Shown here one piece after another: positions 21,817 through 32,100 of a stretch of 64,000 nucleotides of DNA. The notes below the pieces were generated by a model. It ran no database searches. It saw only the letters and a list, made by a program, of their open reading frames with translations, and was not told where the DNA came from. The number at the start of each line of letters is the position of its first letter. Position 1 is the stretch's first letter. The DNA is from Leuctra nigra (taxonomy: Eukaryota > Arthropoda > Insecta > Plecoptera > Leuctridae), in NCBI GenBank assembly GCA_934045905.1, contig OW203770.1, positions 6,696,001-6,760,000 on the forward strand. The letters run 5' to 3'. The position numbers were made by a program, and so were the translations under genes.

Positions 21817-22518
21817 ATGGTTCAACAGAATGACGTACCAACTATCATGAACCGATTGTTTTATCTAAGTACTTCTCGCAGTAAGCACATACTTGTAGGT
21901 GTGCATCCCTTAAAAGAGTTTCAACCGGTTATCATTCTAGGTTCACAAGAGGGCTTTAAAGTGAGTTTCTCTGCAGATGAATGGTTATCTGTACATCCCT
22001 TAATAGTTGAAGCAAGGGACGCTGTTGCAAATCATAGGTTAAGACAATTATATATGGGTGGCGTGTGTGCGTCACACACCATTTTCATATCTGAGGCTAC
22101 ATATGGTCCTTGTGTATCTGTCAAATCAAGGTACAGTAAGGAGATGCTACTAGCGGTTTCTACAGTTGAACATCTTGTAAAATTAATTCCAAGTATTAAC
22201 CTATGTATTGAGGAAATGAGGAATTGCAGTCAAATGTATAAACAGTGGTTTGTAAATATTTTCAACACTTTTCAACTTACTAACCAACCACCCATGGTAA
22301 AACAAGAAGGAGACGACGAGGAAGAACTCCTTTTGAAACCTAATCGCCCTGGAGAAATGAATAAAGACAATGCGTTACTGGAACTCTCAGTCAGAGAGAA
22401 ATGGCAGAGCCGGTTTAAAGACATCGGAGTTCCCATTGGAGTCAGAATAGCCATGCTTGAATTGAACATTGATGGTATGCTTACTCAACAAGGATGGTGG
22501 AAAATAAAGAATGTGTAA
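21817..22518 (+). CDS. Polinton GWW-family protein, 233 aa, copy 2 (divergent)
   Basis: Divergent homologue of the 13207-13980 protein. Shared blocks are VPTIMNRLFYLS, a VGVHPLKEF block, FSADEWL, an acidic segment (GDDEEELLL) and the C-terminal VRIAMLELNIDGML..QGWW. I chose the Met at 21817 because it aligns near the family's VKQEE block. An upstream in-frame Met at 21769 would add 16 residues. TTTTAG just before 21792 could also be a splice acceptor. The 3' flank (about 22730-22800) matches the 3' flanks of the other copies, so duplication included downstream sequence. Function unknown. Confidence 0.75.
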   Translation: MVQQNDVPTIMNRLFYLSTSRSKHILVGVHPLKEFQPVIILGSQEGFKVSFSADEWLSVHPLIVEARDAVANHRLRQLYMGGVCASHTIFISEATYGPCVSVKSRYSKEMLLAVSTVEHLVKLIPSINLCIEEMRNCSQMYKQWFVNIFNTFQLTNQPPMVKQEGDDEEELLLKPNRPGEMNKDNALLELSVREKWQSRFKDIGVPIGVRIAMLELNIDGMLTQQGWWKIKNV

Positions 22519-23400
22519 TATTTAAATGTAGCAATAATGAATTGGAATCAATTGCGCAAAAGCGGATCAGAACATTTGAAGATTAAGTACAATCCATATA
22601 GTGTATAGTATAGGTAAAGCGACGTCGAATTTGATTAAAGATGATATATAGATGATAATTGAATAATAGTAGTGCCACAGTGTGAAGAAGTTTCGAGTGA
22701 ATAATTGTAGATGTATGTCTCTCTCAATATATTTTCATGAATGTAATGTATCAATTTGAATTTAATTATACTGGTTAACTGGGAATCTGCCTTGTCATTG
22801 AGTACACCTATCCTTTTCCTATATCATATATAATATCAATATTTAAATGTTTTCAACAATCTCATCAATATTATATTCTGCAATGAGAACATTCACATAA
22901 TATTTTAACTGAATATATAAATTTGATGCTAAAACAGCGTTCGCCACAGCTAATTTCTGACGGTGACAATATAAAACAGATTGTTGTTACATTTCTGACT
23001 ATTATACAAAGACAAATGATGCGCAAAGACCTATGCGCATATTCTGTAACGTCTGGCTAGAGAAACCTATCCTTAAATGTATACACCCCTATTCCCATTT
23101 CGAGCTTTGCTATTCGCTGTCCTCCGTGTGACGTAGAATCCTATAACCCACTTCTCACGCTGTCGTCTGACCTGATTTTCTAAGGGTTAGGATGGCGCAC
23201 CTTCGCTTCTATTGTTTAAGAAGAGAAATAGTTTGGGGTGTCTAAAGAAAATCACTGAAGGGTAATCAAGTGTATAATCATTCACAATGAAACTTACTCC
23301 TCTTTTGTATAGTGCATGCAGGCGCCGGTGTCTCCCTCCACTGCACCTTTTCGAAAGAGCTGTAAAGAGTCAGTTTGATTCCAATATCCAAACAAGCAAT
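22519..23400 (+). other. duplicated flanks between GWW copies 2 and 3
   Basis: No separate gene. About 22730-22800 repeats the common 3' flank (TTTTCATGAATGTA ... TACTGGTTAA ... GGGAATCTG). About 23180-23280 is a copy of the left-TIR segment 12830-12900 (GCTTCTATTGTTTAAGAAG and TCTAAAGAAAA). 23330-23400 carries the common 5' flank (TTTGATTCCAATATCCAAAC) that also precedes the genes at 13980 and 25197. Confidence 0.7.
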
Positions 23401-24180
23401 ATGTTTAAACTGAGTGCTGAAGTATCACATGGGCCGAGTGATGTTGAAGAAAGTGTGGTGAACGTGAAACAAGAAGACATTTCAACGGTAATGAATAGAC
23501 TATTTACTCTTAATAAAACACAAAGTGTCATCGTGGGAGCGGACCCTCTGAAGGCGTTCTTGGCCGTTGTTACTCTGTCATCAAGATGCGAAGATAAAAT
23601 ATACTTTTCTTCGCAAGAATGGATCCAGTTCTACAGTGATTTATCAGTCGCCTACGTAAATGTTTTCGAACCTTTTAAAGTAAGTTTTGCTTCGAGAACT
23701 ATTGGCCCTAATGTATTATTCACAACCGAGCTAAGAAATGGTGAATCTGTAGTAGGCATCAAGCCAATCAACGGTGGAAACAGTATATTTCTCGAGCAAG
23801 CAACAATTGAACATCTTTTTAAAATCAAACCCTGTATCATGATAAGCGTCGAAGTTCTGGAAAGTAAAAGCAGACTCTATGCACTTTGTTTTGCGGGCTC
23901 TCTGCAGAGGATTCGCGAAGGTCCACCGCCGAAGACTACACCTGAAGAGTACTGGGAAATGTTTCACGAAGAGCTGATTTCAGACAGTGACGATGATTCT
24001 TTCATTGACGATTATTCTTTTATTGAAAGTGTACCTCCAAAATCGTTTGCAAAAAAGTGGATCAACGCATTTGAAGATCAGGACATTCATTTTAGTGTAC
24101 GTGAAGTGATGATGGAGTTGGATATAGACAATATTTTAGAGCACCAAAGTGGCTGGTGGGATGATGTTACTAGTGTGTAA
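23401..24180 (+). CDS. Polinton GWW-family protein, 259 aa, copy 3
   Basis: Close homologue of the protein at 13207-13980. It has the same MFKLSAEV start, NRLFTLNKTQSVIVGADPLK block, SQEWIQFYSDL, FTTELRNGESVVGIKPINGG, acidic segment (residues about 196-210, with a small duplication of the DDYSFIES/DDSFID motif) and the C-terminal GWW block. The open frame extends upstream to 23287. I place the start at 23401 because both other close copies begin there and the upstream part matches non-coding flank. The frame is intact, so this copy may be expressed. Not in a TIR. Confidence 0.8.
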   Translation: MFKLSAEVSHGPSDVEESVVNVKQEDISTVMNRLFTLNKTQSVIVGADPLKAFLAVVTLSSRCEDKIYFSSQEWIQFYSDLSVAYVNVFEPFKVSFASRTIGPNVLFTTELRNGESVVGIKPINGGNSIFLEQATIEHLFKIKPCIMISVEVLESKSRLYALCFAGSLQRIREGPPPKTTPEEYWEMFHEELISDSDDDSFIDDYSFIESVPPKSFAKKWINAFEDQDIHFSVREVMMELDIDNILEHQSGWWDDVTSV

Positions 24181-24307
24181 TTGATTTGTATGACTATGTA
24201 TTTTCATGAATGTATTGTGTACTTTTTTCATTTAATATACTGGTTAATGGGGAAATCTGTTTTGTTATTGAGTAAACCTTACCTCTTCCTTATAGCTTTT
24301 AATAGGC

Positions 24308-24600
24308 ATCCTGCGTGAGAAAAGGTTGCCATAGCAACCTTCATAAAAAAGTATAGGGAATAAACAAATCTGACAGCGGCAATCCAAATATCATATTTAG
24401 AGTTATTACTTGTGAAAGAAAGATATTTAAGTAAGTACAAGTTAATAATAATACGCAATATTTATCCATACGCATCTTCAAGTTAAATATTCATCTGAGA
24501 AATATGATTTATAGCTATTATTTATAGCTTTGACACATTTCCCCTACCAGCGCAGTCTCCATTTTTCTACCACTGTGACGTCACGAGCAGGATTCCTATA
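24308..24600 (+). repeat. dispersed ~290 bp repeat inside the Polinton
   Basis: This interval matches 59310-59600, outside the Polinton, in the same orientation. Matches run from GCATCC-GCGTGAGAAAAGGTTGCC through GGGAATAA-CAAATCTGACAG to TTTATAGCTTTGACACATTTCCCC. Whether it is a separate mobile element or captured flanking DNA is not clear. No terminal repeats were found. Confidence 0.75.
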
Positions 24601-24835
24601 ACGGGTCGTTTTATTTTAATTGAAAAGAGATAAGCGCTGCTGGAAAAAAAAAGGAGAACCCTCGGGGGTCGAGCCACTGCCACTTTACACTTTTAAAATA
24701 TGCGGTTAGTGATCTACACCAAGAGTCCTTCTTTACTTTCACCTCGTTCAGTTGTTATTTCAAAGCACCTGTGCCAAGGGTTGGGAGGTCGCACCCTCTC
24801 TTCTATTGTGAAAGAAAATGACAGCACTGTGAGAA
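24601..24835 (-). repeat. displaced copy of a left-TIR segment
   Basis: Reverse complement of left-TIR 12870-13080: TTTTATTTTAATTGAAAAGAGATAAGCGC, then a B-box-like stretch (GGGGGTCGAGCCACTGC), GTGATCTACACCAAGAGT and the GTTGTTATTTCAAAGCACCT word. It lies just inside the right TIR, so this part of the TIR exists three times in the element. Confidence 0.75.
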
Positions 24836-25025
24836 TATTTACGAGGAATTGGCAGATTGGGTTGGCTTCGTACAAACGGCTATCGCTAAAAAGATGTATT
24901 TTGAAGAAAAGGGGACGGATGTACAATTAATTGCACTATATAGCCGAAATAGAGCGAGATTTGGTAAACAATCGTACATCGTATGATATAAGAATTCTTA
25001 GAGAGCTGGAACCTAATATTTAACT
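24835..25025 (+). pseudogene. relic of the 14119-14815 gene in the right TIR
   Basis: The mirror copy of 14119-14330. Recognisable words are GAGGAATTGGCAGATTGGGT, GCTATCGCTAAAAAG, GAAGAAAAGGGGACGGATG and AGCGAGATTTGGTA. Frames are broken, and only the C-terminal third of the gene is represented. Confidence 0.7.
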
Positions 25026-25196
25026 ATGGCCTGTACTGATAACTAAAAATGTTCAAAGGGTTGGGATAACTTGTATCGTGTACATGTTGGAAACCTGTTG
25101 AAACTGGTACCTGCAAGTGACTGTGTCTCCCTCATCTACACCTTTTTCTAAAGAGCTGTAAAGAGGCAGTTTGATTCCAATATCCAAACAAGCAAC

Positions 25197-26000
25197 ATGT
25201 TTAAGCTGAGTGCTGAAGTAGGTTTCGGTGCATCACACAAGCGGAGTGCTGTTGAAGAAATTCAAAGTGTGAAGAACGTGAAACAAGAAGAAATTGCTAC
25301 GGTAATGAATAGCCTATTTACTCTTAATAAAACACAAAGTGTTATCGTGGGATCAGACCCTCTGAAGAATTACATGCCCATTGTTACTCTGTCATCAAGA
25401 CATGAGGGTAAGATATACTTTTCTTCACAAGAATGGATCAAGTTTTACAGTGAATTAGCAGTTGTGGATGCCAATGTTTTCGAACCCAGTCGCCGCCATA
25501 ATATGGAAGTATTAAAGTTTCCGAAACGCCGCGAACGGCCCTTATCGGGGCCACCAGCACTTTCATCGGAACAAGACGTCACCACTGCCTTGCTACCTTT
25601 TAAAGAAAGTTCTGTTGTGCTAACTATTGGCCCTAATTTATTATTTACAACCGAGCTAAGTAACGGTGAATATGTAGTAGGCATCAAGCCAATTAACCGT
25701 GGAAATAGTATATTTCTCGAGCAATCAACAATTGAACATCTTTTACATATCAAACCCCGTATCATAACAAGTATCGAATTTCAGAATATGATTATGTATG
25801 ACTATTTTGGGTTTGGCATTGGTTCATAATATGTTTCTAAGAATCTACTCCCAGACATTGAAGCGACTGCAAGAAAGTGAATCGAAGCATTTGAAGATCA
25901 GAACAATTATTTTAGTGTTCGTGAAGTGATTATGAAGTTGGATATAGACAATATTTTAGAGTACCAAAGTGGTTGGTGGGATGCTGATTCTAATAATTGA
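25197..26000 (+). pseudogene. Polinton GWW-family gene, copy 4 (damaged)
   Basis: The mirror copy of the gene at 13207-13980. The start (MFKLSAEVGFGAS) and N-terminal blocks are intact. About 110 bases (roughly 25486-25595) are then inserted in place, keeping the frame. They carry a histone-3'-end-like hairpin and match the palindrome at 60627-60739. After TIEHLLHIKP the frame is lost near 25780-25830, and the acidic segment is deleted. The C-terminal VREV...GWW block is recognisable out of register at 25915-26000. Not expected to make a full protein. Confidence 0.8.
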
Positions 26001-26211
26001 TTATGTATGACTATGTATTTTCATGAATGTACTGTGTACTTTTTCATTCAATATACTGGTTAATGGGAAATCTGTTTTGTTATTGAGTAAACCCCGCCTC
26101 TTCCATATAGTGTTAATAACAAATCGTTTTATTTTAATTGAAAAGAGATAAGCGCAGGAAAAATAATAAAAAAAGGAGATCCCTCGGGCTTCGCGAAATA
26201 AAAAAGAGATT

Positions 26212-26284
26212 CGCCCTAGCAGGGGATCGAACCCTGGACCATTAAGTTAAAAGCCTAATGCTCTACCGACTGAGCTACCCGGGC
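26212..26284 (-). tRNA. tRNA-Lys (anticodon UUU)
   Basis: The 73-base minus-strand sequence folds as a tRNA. The acceptor stem GCCCGGG/CTAGGGC has one mismatch and one wobble. It also has a D arm GCTC..GAGC, an anticodon loop CTTTTAA and a perfect T arm CAGGG-TTCGATC-CCCTG. Internal A and B box promoters are intact. A T6 run lies 7 bases downstream (26195-26205 on the plus strand), a plausible Pol III terminator. It sits inside the right TIR of the Polinton. The left TIR has no tRNA at this point, only a B-box-like relic near 13018. It may be a captured gene or a tRNA-derived repeat; the acceptor mismatch leaves function uncertain. Confidence 0.82.
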
Positions 26285-26569
26285 ATAATGTCACTTACTG
26301 TCAGTTAAAGATTATAGTCTAAAGAAAACCAATGAAGCGCACTATATACGTACTCAGGTGTACGCATTAACAATAGAGCTTAACCCTTGTTTCTATTGAT
26401 GGTCACTCAATGTCAAGTGATGTTGTTGTTGGATACAAAAGGACCACACCCTTGCACTACCTGGTCACGATGACGTAGTACTACACCTGCGTTTTCAAGT
26501 TAAGACTAGTGAGTTACTGATTCCAAGATGATACAGCAATGCGCGCGCCTCTGACGACCACGATTAATA

Positions 26570-26940
26570 TGCGCTTTTTGATTGATTAGATGCACTTTTT
26601 GATTGATTAGATTGATTGAATTTAATATGCGCTTTTTTTTGATTGATTAGATTGATTATGCGCTTTTTGATTGGATGCGCTTTTTGATTGATTGAATGCA
26701 CTTTTTAATTGATTAGATTGATTGAATTTAATATGCGCTTTTTTTGATTGATTAGATTGATTATGCGCTTTTTGATTGGATGCGCTTTTTGATTGATTGA
26801 ATGCACTTTTTAATTGATTGAATTTAATATGCACTTGATTAAATGGATTGATTATGCACTTTTTGATTGATTAAATATGCGCTTTTTGATTAATTAGATT
26901 GATTATGCAAATTTGTTTAATTGACCGGAAGTAATATTGA
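26570..26940 (-). repeat. subterminal AT-rich satellite of the Polinton (right)
   Basis: Units of GCACTTTTTGATTGATTGA and TATGCGCTTTTTGATTG repeat here, mirroring 12285-12610. A near-perfect ~110 bp direct duplication is visible (about 26626-26735 and 26730-26835). Confidence 0.85.
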
Positions 26941-27092
26941 TTGACAGGTTTAATTGACCGGATTGACATGTTTAATTGACCGTGTGATTATGAGTGACAG
27001 GACAATAGGCGGTACCCTTTGACTAATTGACCGTGACTAATGATGATTGACGGCGGCATCCTTTGTTGGACCAGACTGCCATGCATACTACT

Positions 27093-28164
27093 AATGGGTT
27101 ATGCCATTTGCGAGCTAGAAGGCCGTGAAAATCGTGAAATTACACCTTTTTTAAAAGGTATCTGATTGTGTCAGAAAGCGTCGCTATCACCGCCACAGAC
27201 TAAACAGCTGAACCGATCGATCTGAAAGTTTTACCACATGTGCACTTTTAGCGTCTGAGATGCCTTTTTATCAAACCAACCGGAAGCCGCCATTTTGAAA
27301 CCGGAAGTGACGTCATATCTCGAAACCGGCTATACCGATCGGAACGAAACTAGCTTCAAACGATTCGGACGGTCATTTATATGACATACCAATAGTCTAA
27401 AAAGAAATGTACTATTACCGAAACCGGAAATGACGTCATAAAAATTAAGAATCAGACTTTCATCACCTCTTACTACAATAACTACATATTTAGAAGGCTT
27501 ATTATGATACAAAACATTTATATAAACAAATTCTAGGTGGCAGTGATTTCAGCCGCCATTTTGTTAACCGGAAGTGATCTCATTCTCAAAAACGGCAGAA
27601 CCGATTGGAACATATCTTACGCTTTTCTTCATGGAATATCACTTGAAGCATATTTTAGTACCAAACTCAACTTTTCTTAGTAATCAAATTGAAAATGGCT
27701 TATTTTTTATAGGAATTAGTCATTGTTGCTGCTCCGATATGTGTTACAAGTTGTTTAAAATAAAATAAACAAATTAGTGATATCCCCATAAAAAACACTC
27801 CGTGTAAAAATACCAGCCAAGTCTCTTCAACTATAAAAAAAAAAGGAATCTTAAAATTCAGCACTGAAAAGTAGTAATATCAAAAAATGGGCCAAGTCAA
27901 AACTTAATTTTAAAAACCAAAATAATACTTGGCGCATCGTTTGTTAGGGCATTATAGGTATATATAATTAGGTGCATTTGATTTTCGGCATATTCTTTAC
28001 TGTTTATATACACGATGCGCCAAGTATATTTTGGTTTTTAAAATTAAGTTTTGACTTGGCCCATTTTTTGATATCACTACTTTTCAGTGCTGTATTTTAA
28101 GATTTCTTCTGTTTTTTATAGTTGAAGAGACTTGGCTGGTATTTTTACACGGAGTGTTTTTTAT
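27093..28164 (+). mobile_element. HFE copy 1, right part with foldback arms
   Basis: Continues the element cut at 12118. The body has repeated CCGGAAGTGACGTCAT words (about 27300, 27422, 27560). It is followed by two inverted arms of about 150 bp (27789-27940 and 28010-28164) around a ~70 bp spacer. The arms begin CCCATAAAAAACACTCCGTG and contain CCAGCCAAGTC, GGGCCAAGTCAAAAC and CTTGGCGCATCG. No protein is encoded. The short plus frame from 28132 is not credible. Confidence 0.85.
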
Positions 28165-28313
28165 GGGGTTGCTCTTACAACTAAAAATTTTATGTCAACA
28201 ACACAATACAGTCAATCTAGCAATACCAACGATAGCAATTGCGGTATCAATGGTCTAGAATGGAATAATGAAAAATATAATAATATAAATCTTCAACGAT
28301 ACGGATATCAAAA

Positions 28314-29180
28314 TCTAGTGGAGCGGTCGCTCCACCCAGCCAAGTCGTACTGTACACTCACACTCACTCAACATACCGTAAATGCCTAATAAACTGAGGA
28401 GCAGACCAAACACTTTTACTGTAAGCAACACATGGCATTTTCGGCCTACTAGATCTCAAAATTATGAAATCTCACATTGTTGTGGAATATCTTAATCTCG
28501 AGCTATGGCCCACCTGACAACATAGATATACCAAATTTGGGAACAATATGTTATTCCATTTGTTAGCCAGAGGGTCGAGAAAACCGTGAAATTACATCAC
28601 TTTGATCTTTATCTCTTTGATCACTTTGATCATCATTTTGATCATATAAATGACCATCTAAATCGAATGGCGCTAATTTCGTTCTAATCGGTCCAGCCGT
28701 TTTTGAGATATGACGTCATTTCCGGATTAAAAATGGCGGCACAAAAAATGTATAAGGACGAATGAACATTAGACGCCAAAAGTGCATATGTGGTAAAAAT
28801 TTCAGGTTGATCGGTTCAGCCGTTTAGGCTGTGGCGGTGATAGCAACTTTTTCGGGAATCATAATCATCATCATCAGAATCATCTGAAGAAGAAAGCGGT
28901 GTAATTTCATGATTTTCACGGCCCTCTAGTTCGTAAACAGCATGACTGATTGTTGTCGCGTGATGTATGTTGTCAGGTGGGCCATAGCTCAACATTAAGA
29001 CATTTCACAACAATGTGAGATTTTCCTTTGTTGAGATCCAGTAGGCCGAAAATGCTATGTATTGTTGCTTACAGTAAAAGTGTTTGGTCTGCTCCTCAGT
29101 GTATATAGACATTTACGGTATGTTGAGTGACTGTGAGTGAACGGTACGACTTGGCTGTGTGGAGCGACCGCTCCACTAGA
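28314..29180. mobile_element. HFE composite: two inverted hairpin ends (copy 4)
   Basis: Both ends are the same HFE terminus, with hairpin GTGGAGCG/CGCTCCAC: TCTAGTGGAGCGG at 28314 and CCGCTCCACTAGA at 29180. Each inner half follows the HFE body toward the centre, meeting near a (TGATC)-rich joint at 28605-28650. The long-arm end is missing. This looks like a head-to-head dimer or a derived short form. Confidence 0.8.
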
Positions 29181-32100
29181 TTATTAGCGGAAGCTGATAT
29201 GGCTGTATGTATCCCAGAATGATACCGGAAGTGACGTCATTTGAAAGTGAAACAAGCTTTACTAATTGGAACGACATTCGCGTTAATCTGTTGAAGGTCA
29301 TCAATACGAAATATGATGACCAATAAAATTTTAATTTTTCTATAACCCAACCCAATGATCTCATATACATACCAATTAATACTAAATTACCACATAAAAC
29401 CTACATATAAATTTAGGAAACTTATTATGTAAAGGCTAGACCACAATTGTCGTAATGATTAATGTTTAAAGGGCCAGTGAACCGAAAAATCTAAATTTTA
29501 CTATCATTGATTTTCGGGGATTTAAGTGGGTTTTTCAAAGTGAGTTTTGACTAGTTTTGTTATAGATCGGATATATTAGTTGGGTTCATTCTTTTTAATC
29601 AAAAAATTATATATTTTAACTCCGTTTGCGCCAGTATACTTTTGAAAGTCTGACCCGTGAATGTCTGGAGGTATTTTTTTTTAACTTGGTTTCATAATGC
29701 TTATCCCTAAACACCCAAACAACCCTTAAATTAAATAAATTATATATAAAACGGCATGCTTTAGTCATTTATTGTGGCTTTCACATAGTGAATATTAATA
29801 ATTGATCTTCAAAGGTGCCTACGTACATATTTTGGGAAACTAAATTTAAAAAATCAACTAATTTGGGGTAAATACACTATCAAAACCCTGCACCTACAAA
29901 TTCGATTATTTGTGCATCTGAAATTTTTTTTCTGAGTAACAATTTCTTGTGAGTGGAAAGGGGAGTCGTAAACAAAGTCGTATACCAGCAGCGGCCGTAA
30001 TTAAAATTCTGCCGAGAGTGACATGTTATGATTCGTTCGGTTTTATGGTCTGACCCTTTTTTTTGCTCTCTACAAAAGTTTCTGACATGAAGTCATCAAA
30101 TACTTCAATGACTATTATACGGAAATAATGTATAATAATGATCAATCGTCCATGATTGGATGATATTCATACCTATCAACAATTTATTACCGACAAATCC
30201 ACCTTATTAATGAAATAAGGTGGTTTTTGAGAAACCTATTTTAAAACGTATTATCAAAGAGTATTATTGTCATGAAAAACATTACAATGTCATTGTCATG
30301 AAAATTATACGGTTTTATATATATATCGCACAAAAAATCTTCTTATTAATGAAGCGATAAATTGCACGAGGATAGATAGGAAGCCTGAAAACATACCTAT
30401 CCCAATTTTGTTTGCAAATATGTTTCAGGAAATAATGATGCATATTGCATAATATATTTATTATGTGTGTATAGTTTGTTGCCAATTTTTATTTTGATAT
30501 GGGAGAATGCTAGTCGAGTCCTCTTTTCATTCACCTTGAGTTATGCCAATAAATAAGTACCTATAGGTACTATATTATATATAATAAATATGTACCTAGG
30601 TACTATATTTATTTACTTGTAAATAAGTAGTTTTCAAATAAAATTATTTACAAAACTTGATATAATCCTGATCAATTTTAATCCGTAAAATCGACATTGG
30701 CGTCAAAATGTAAATGTCATCACATGTAATGATGAAATGTCACACATCGCTCTTTCCGCCAAAACGTCCCATGAAATTTTGTATACCTATTATTATTGAA
30801 AAAAGTACATTTTCCCAGTTTTATTTTTATTATTATTTGTTGATGGATATTTCCAACGATCTACCAAAGAGCACATTTATGTGTTCTTTGGTACATCGTT
30901 GGAAAATCGTTGAAAATCTGTTCGAGAAAACAAGGAACACGACTGCACTAGATATTGTGACTAGATTATAAAGGGCATACTTTTATAAAATAAAAATATC
31001 TGCTCAAGATGTAATTCTGTTACATCTTGCCAGAATCGCTTATTTGCGCTAATTATGAAAACCCTGGTAGCAATTAAACATTGCAAGCGTTGTACTGTGC
31101 CTGTGGTACTCTCACTGTACTTTCGATGTTTGTGATTTTTGTTTCTTCTTTTTTATTTTTGTTCGTTTGTTTCTGTTTTTCCTGGTCAGCAAAGGTCTCA
31201 ATGATCAATTAATCGACTTGAAATTTTGCACACACACTATACGGCCATACCTGTGGTTACGTGTAGGTATACTTATATATTTTTTGAATTAAACCTTTGG
31301 TTGAAAGGAATAGTTGAGTTACCGTTTGTCCGATCAAGTTCAAATATTGCAGGACTAACATTTAATCAGATTTTACTAATTTTCATCCAAATCGGGCAAG
31401 AACTTGAGCACATTTTGATACATTGTTAAATTTGAGCTTTTTTCTTTAGTATAACGTTATGTGCGGCAGTGAAATAAATATAGGGCTTATCCTCATTTAT
31501 CCAAATTAAATGGCTTTAGTTTTTGTTTCACATAATTTACACATAAAACGTCCATGGTGTTATGTTGAGTAGCTCTTGAATTGAGGACGAATAACAATTA
31601 CTTAAATTTTGATTTCCACTAATTCAAATTTTCACCACATTTTTAAATTTGAATATCTACAACTTTGCCATGGAAAGTTTTGCCCTCTTCTCTCATCTTC
31701 TTCAAATCACAAACTTGTCATATTTCTCCGATAAAAAAGGGGTTGAATACCTCGTATATAATGACTCTTTAGTGTAGGTAATTCCACATAATTTCAACAC
31801 GGTCTTGTGGCATAATAAAAAGCTCCGATTTTCTTAAAATTTGGCATGCTGATGGGGCATATTGATATGAGTTAGAAAATCTTTTTTTCCCGTTTTTGTC
31901 CACCGGATGTATTAAGTTACAAGGTCACGAACTTGGGGTGAATAATCACAATTCAAAATATTGTATGTACGAAGAACATAGAATATCTTGGCTTGCGTTG
32001 GAGCTACAACAACCCTAAAAAAATGAATTTGAAAGACAATTAAACGTCCTTTCGTGATATCGTGAACTTTAAAAAAAAAAAAAAAATTAAAGTGTGTTTT

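Larger units (their letters stand above)
12119..27092. mobile_element. Polinton/Maverick-type element, 14,974 bp
   Basis: Termini read AGTAG at 12119 and CTACT ending at 27092. They are flanked by the 6 bp direct repeat AATGGG (12113-12118 and 27093-27098). A 6 bp TSD and AG...TC ends are the published hallmarks of Polintons. Terminal inverted repeats extend about 2.2 kb. Inside are Polinton-type genes on the minus strand: a DNA polymerase B fragment, capsid-like fragment, BIR protein, cysteine protease and two unknown genes. Further unknown genes lie on the plus strand. No retroviral-type integrase or packaging ATPase was found. Without the 2.9 kb LINE the element is about 12.1 kb, shorter than full Polintons (15-20 kb). 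It is best read as an internally deleted, non-autonomous copy. Confidence 0.88.
24840..27092 (-). repeat. Polinton right terminal inverted repeat
   Basis: Mirror of 12119-14330. It carries the relic at 24835-25025, the damaged GWW copy 4, a tRNA-Lys gene absent from the left arm, the subterminal AT-rich satellite, and the CTACT terminus. Arm divergence shows the element has not been homogenised recently. Confidence 0.88.

Noticed and set aside
23287..23400. Upstream extension of GWW copy 3 (38 residues)
   Set aside because: The segment is common 5' flank shared with the other copies, where it is outside the frame.
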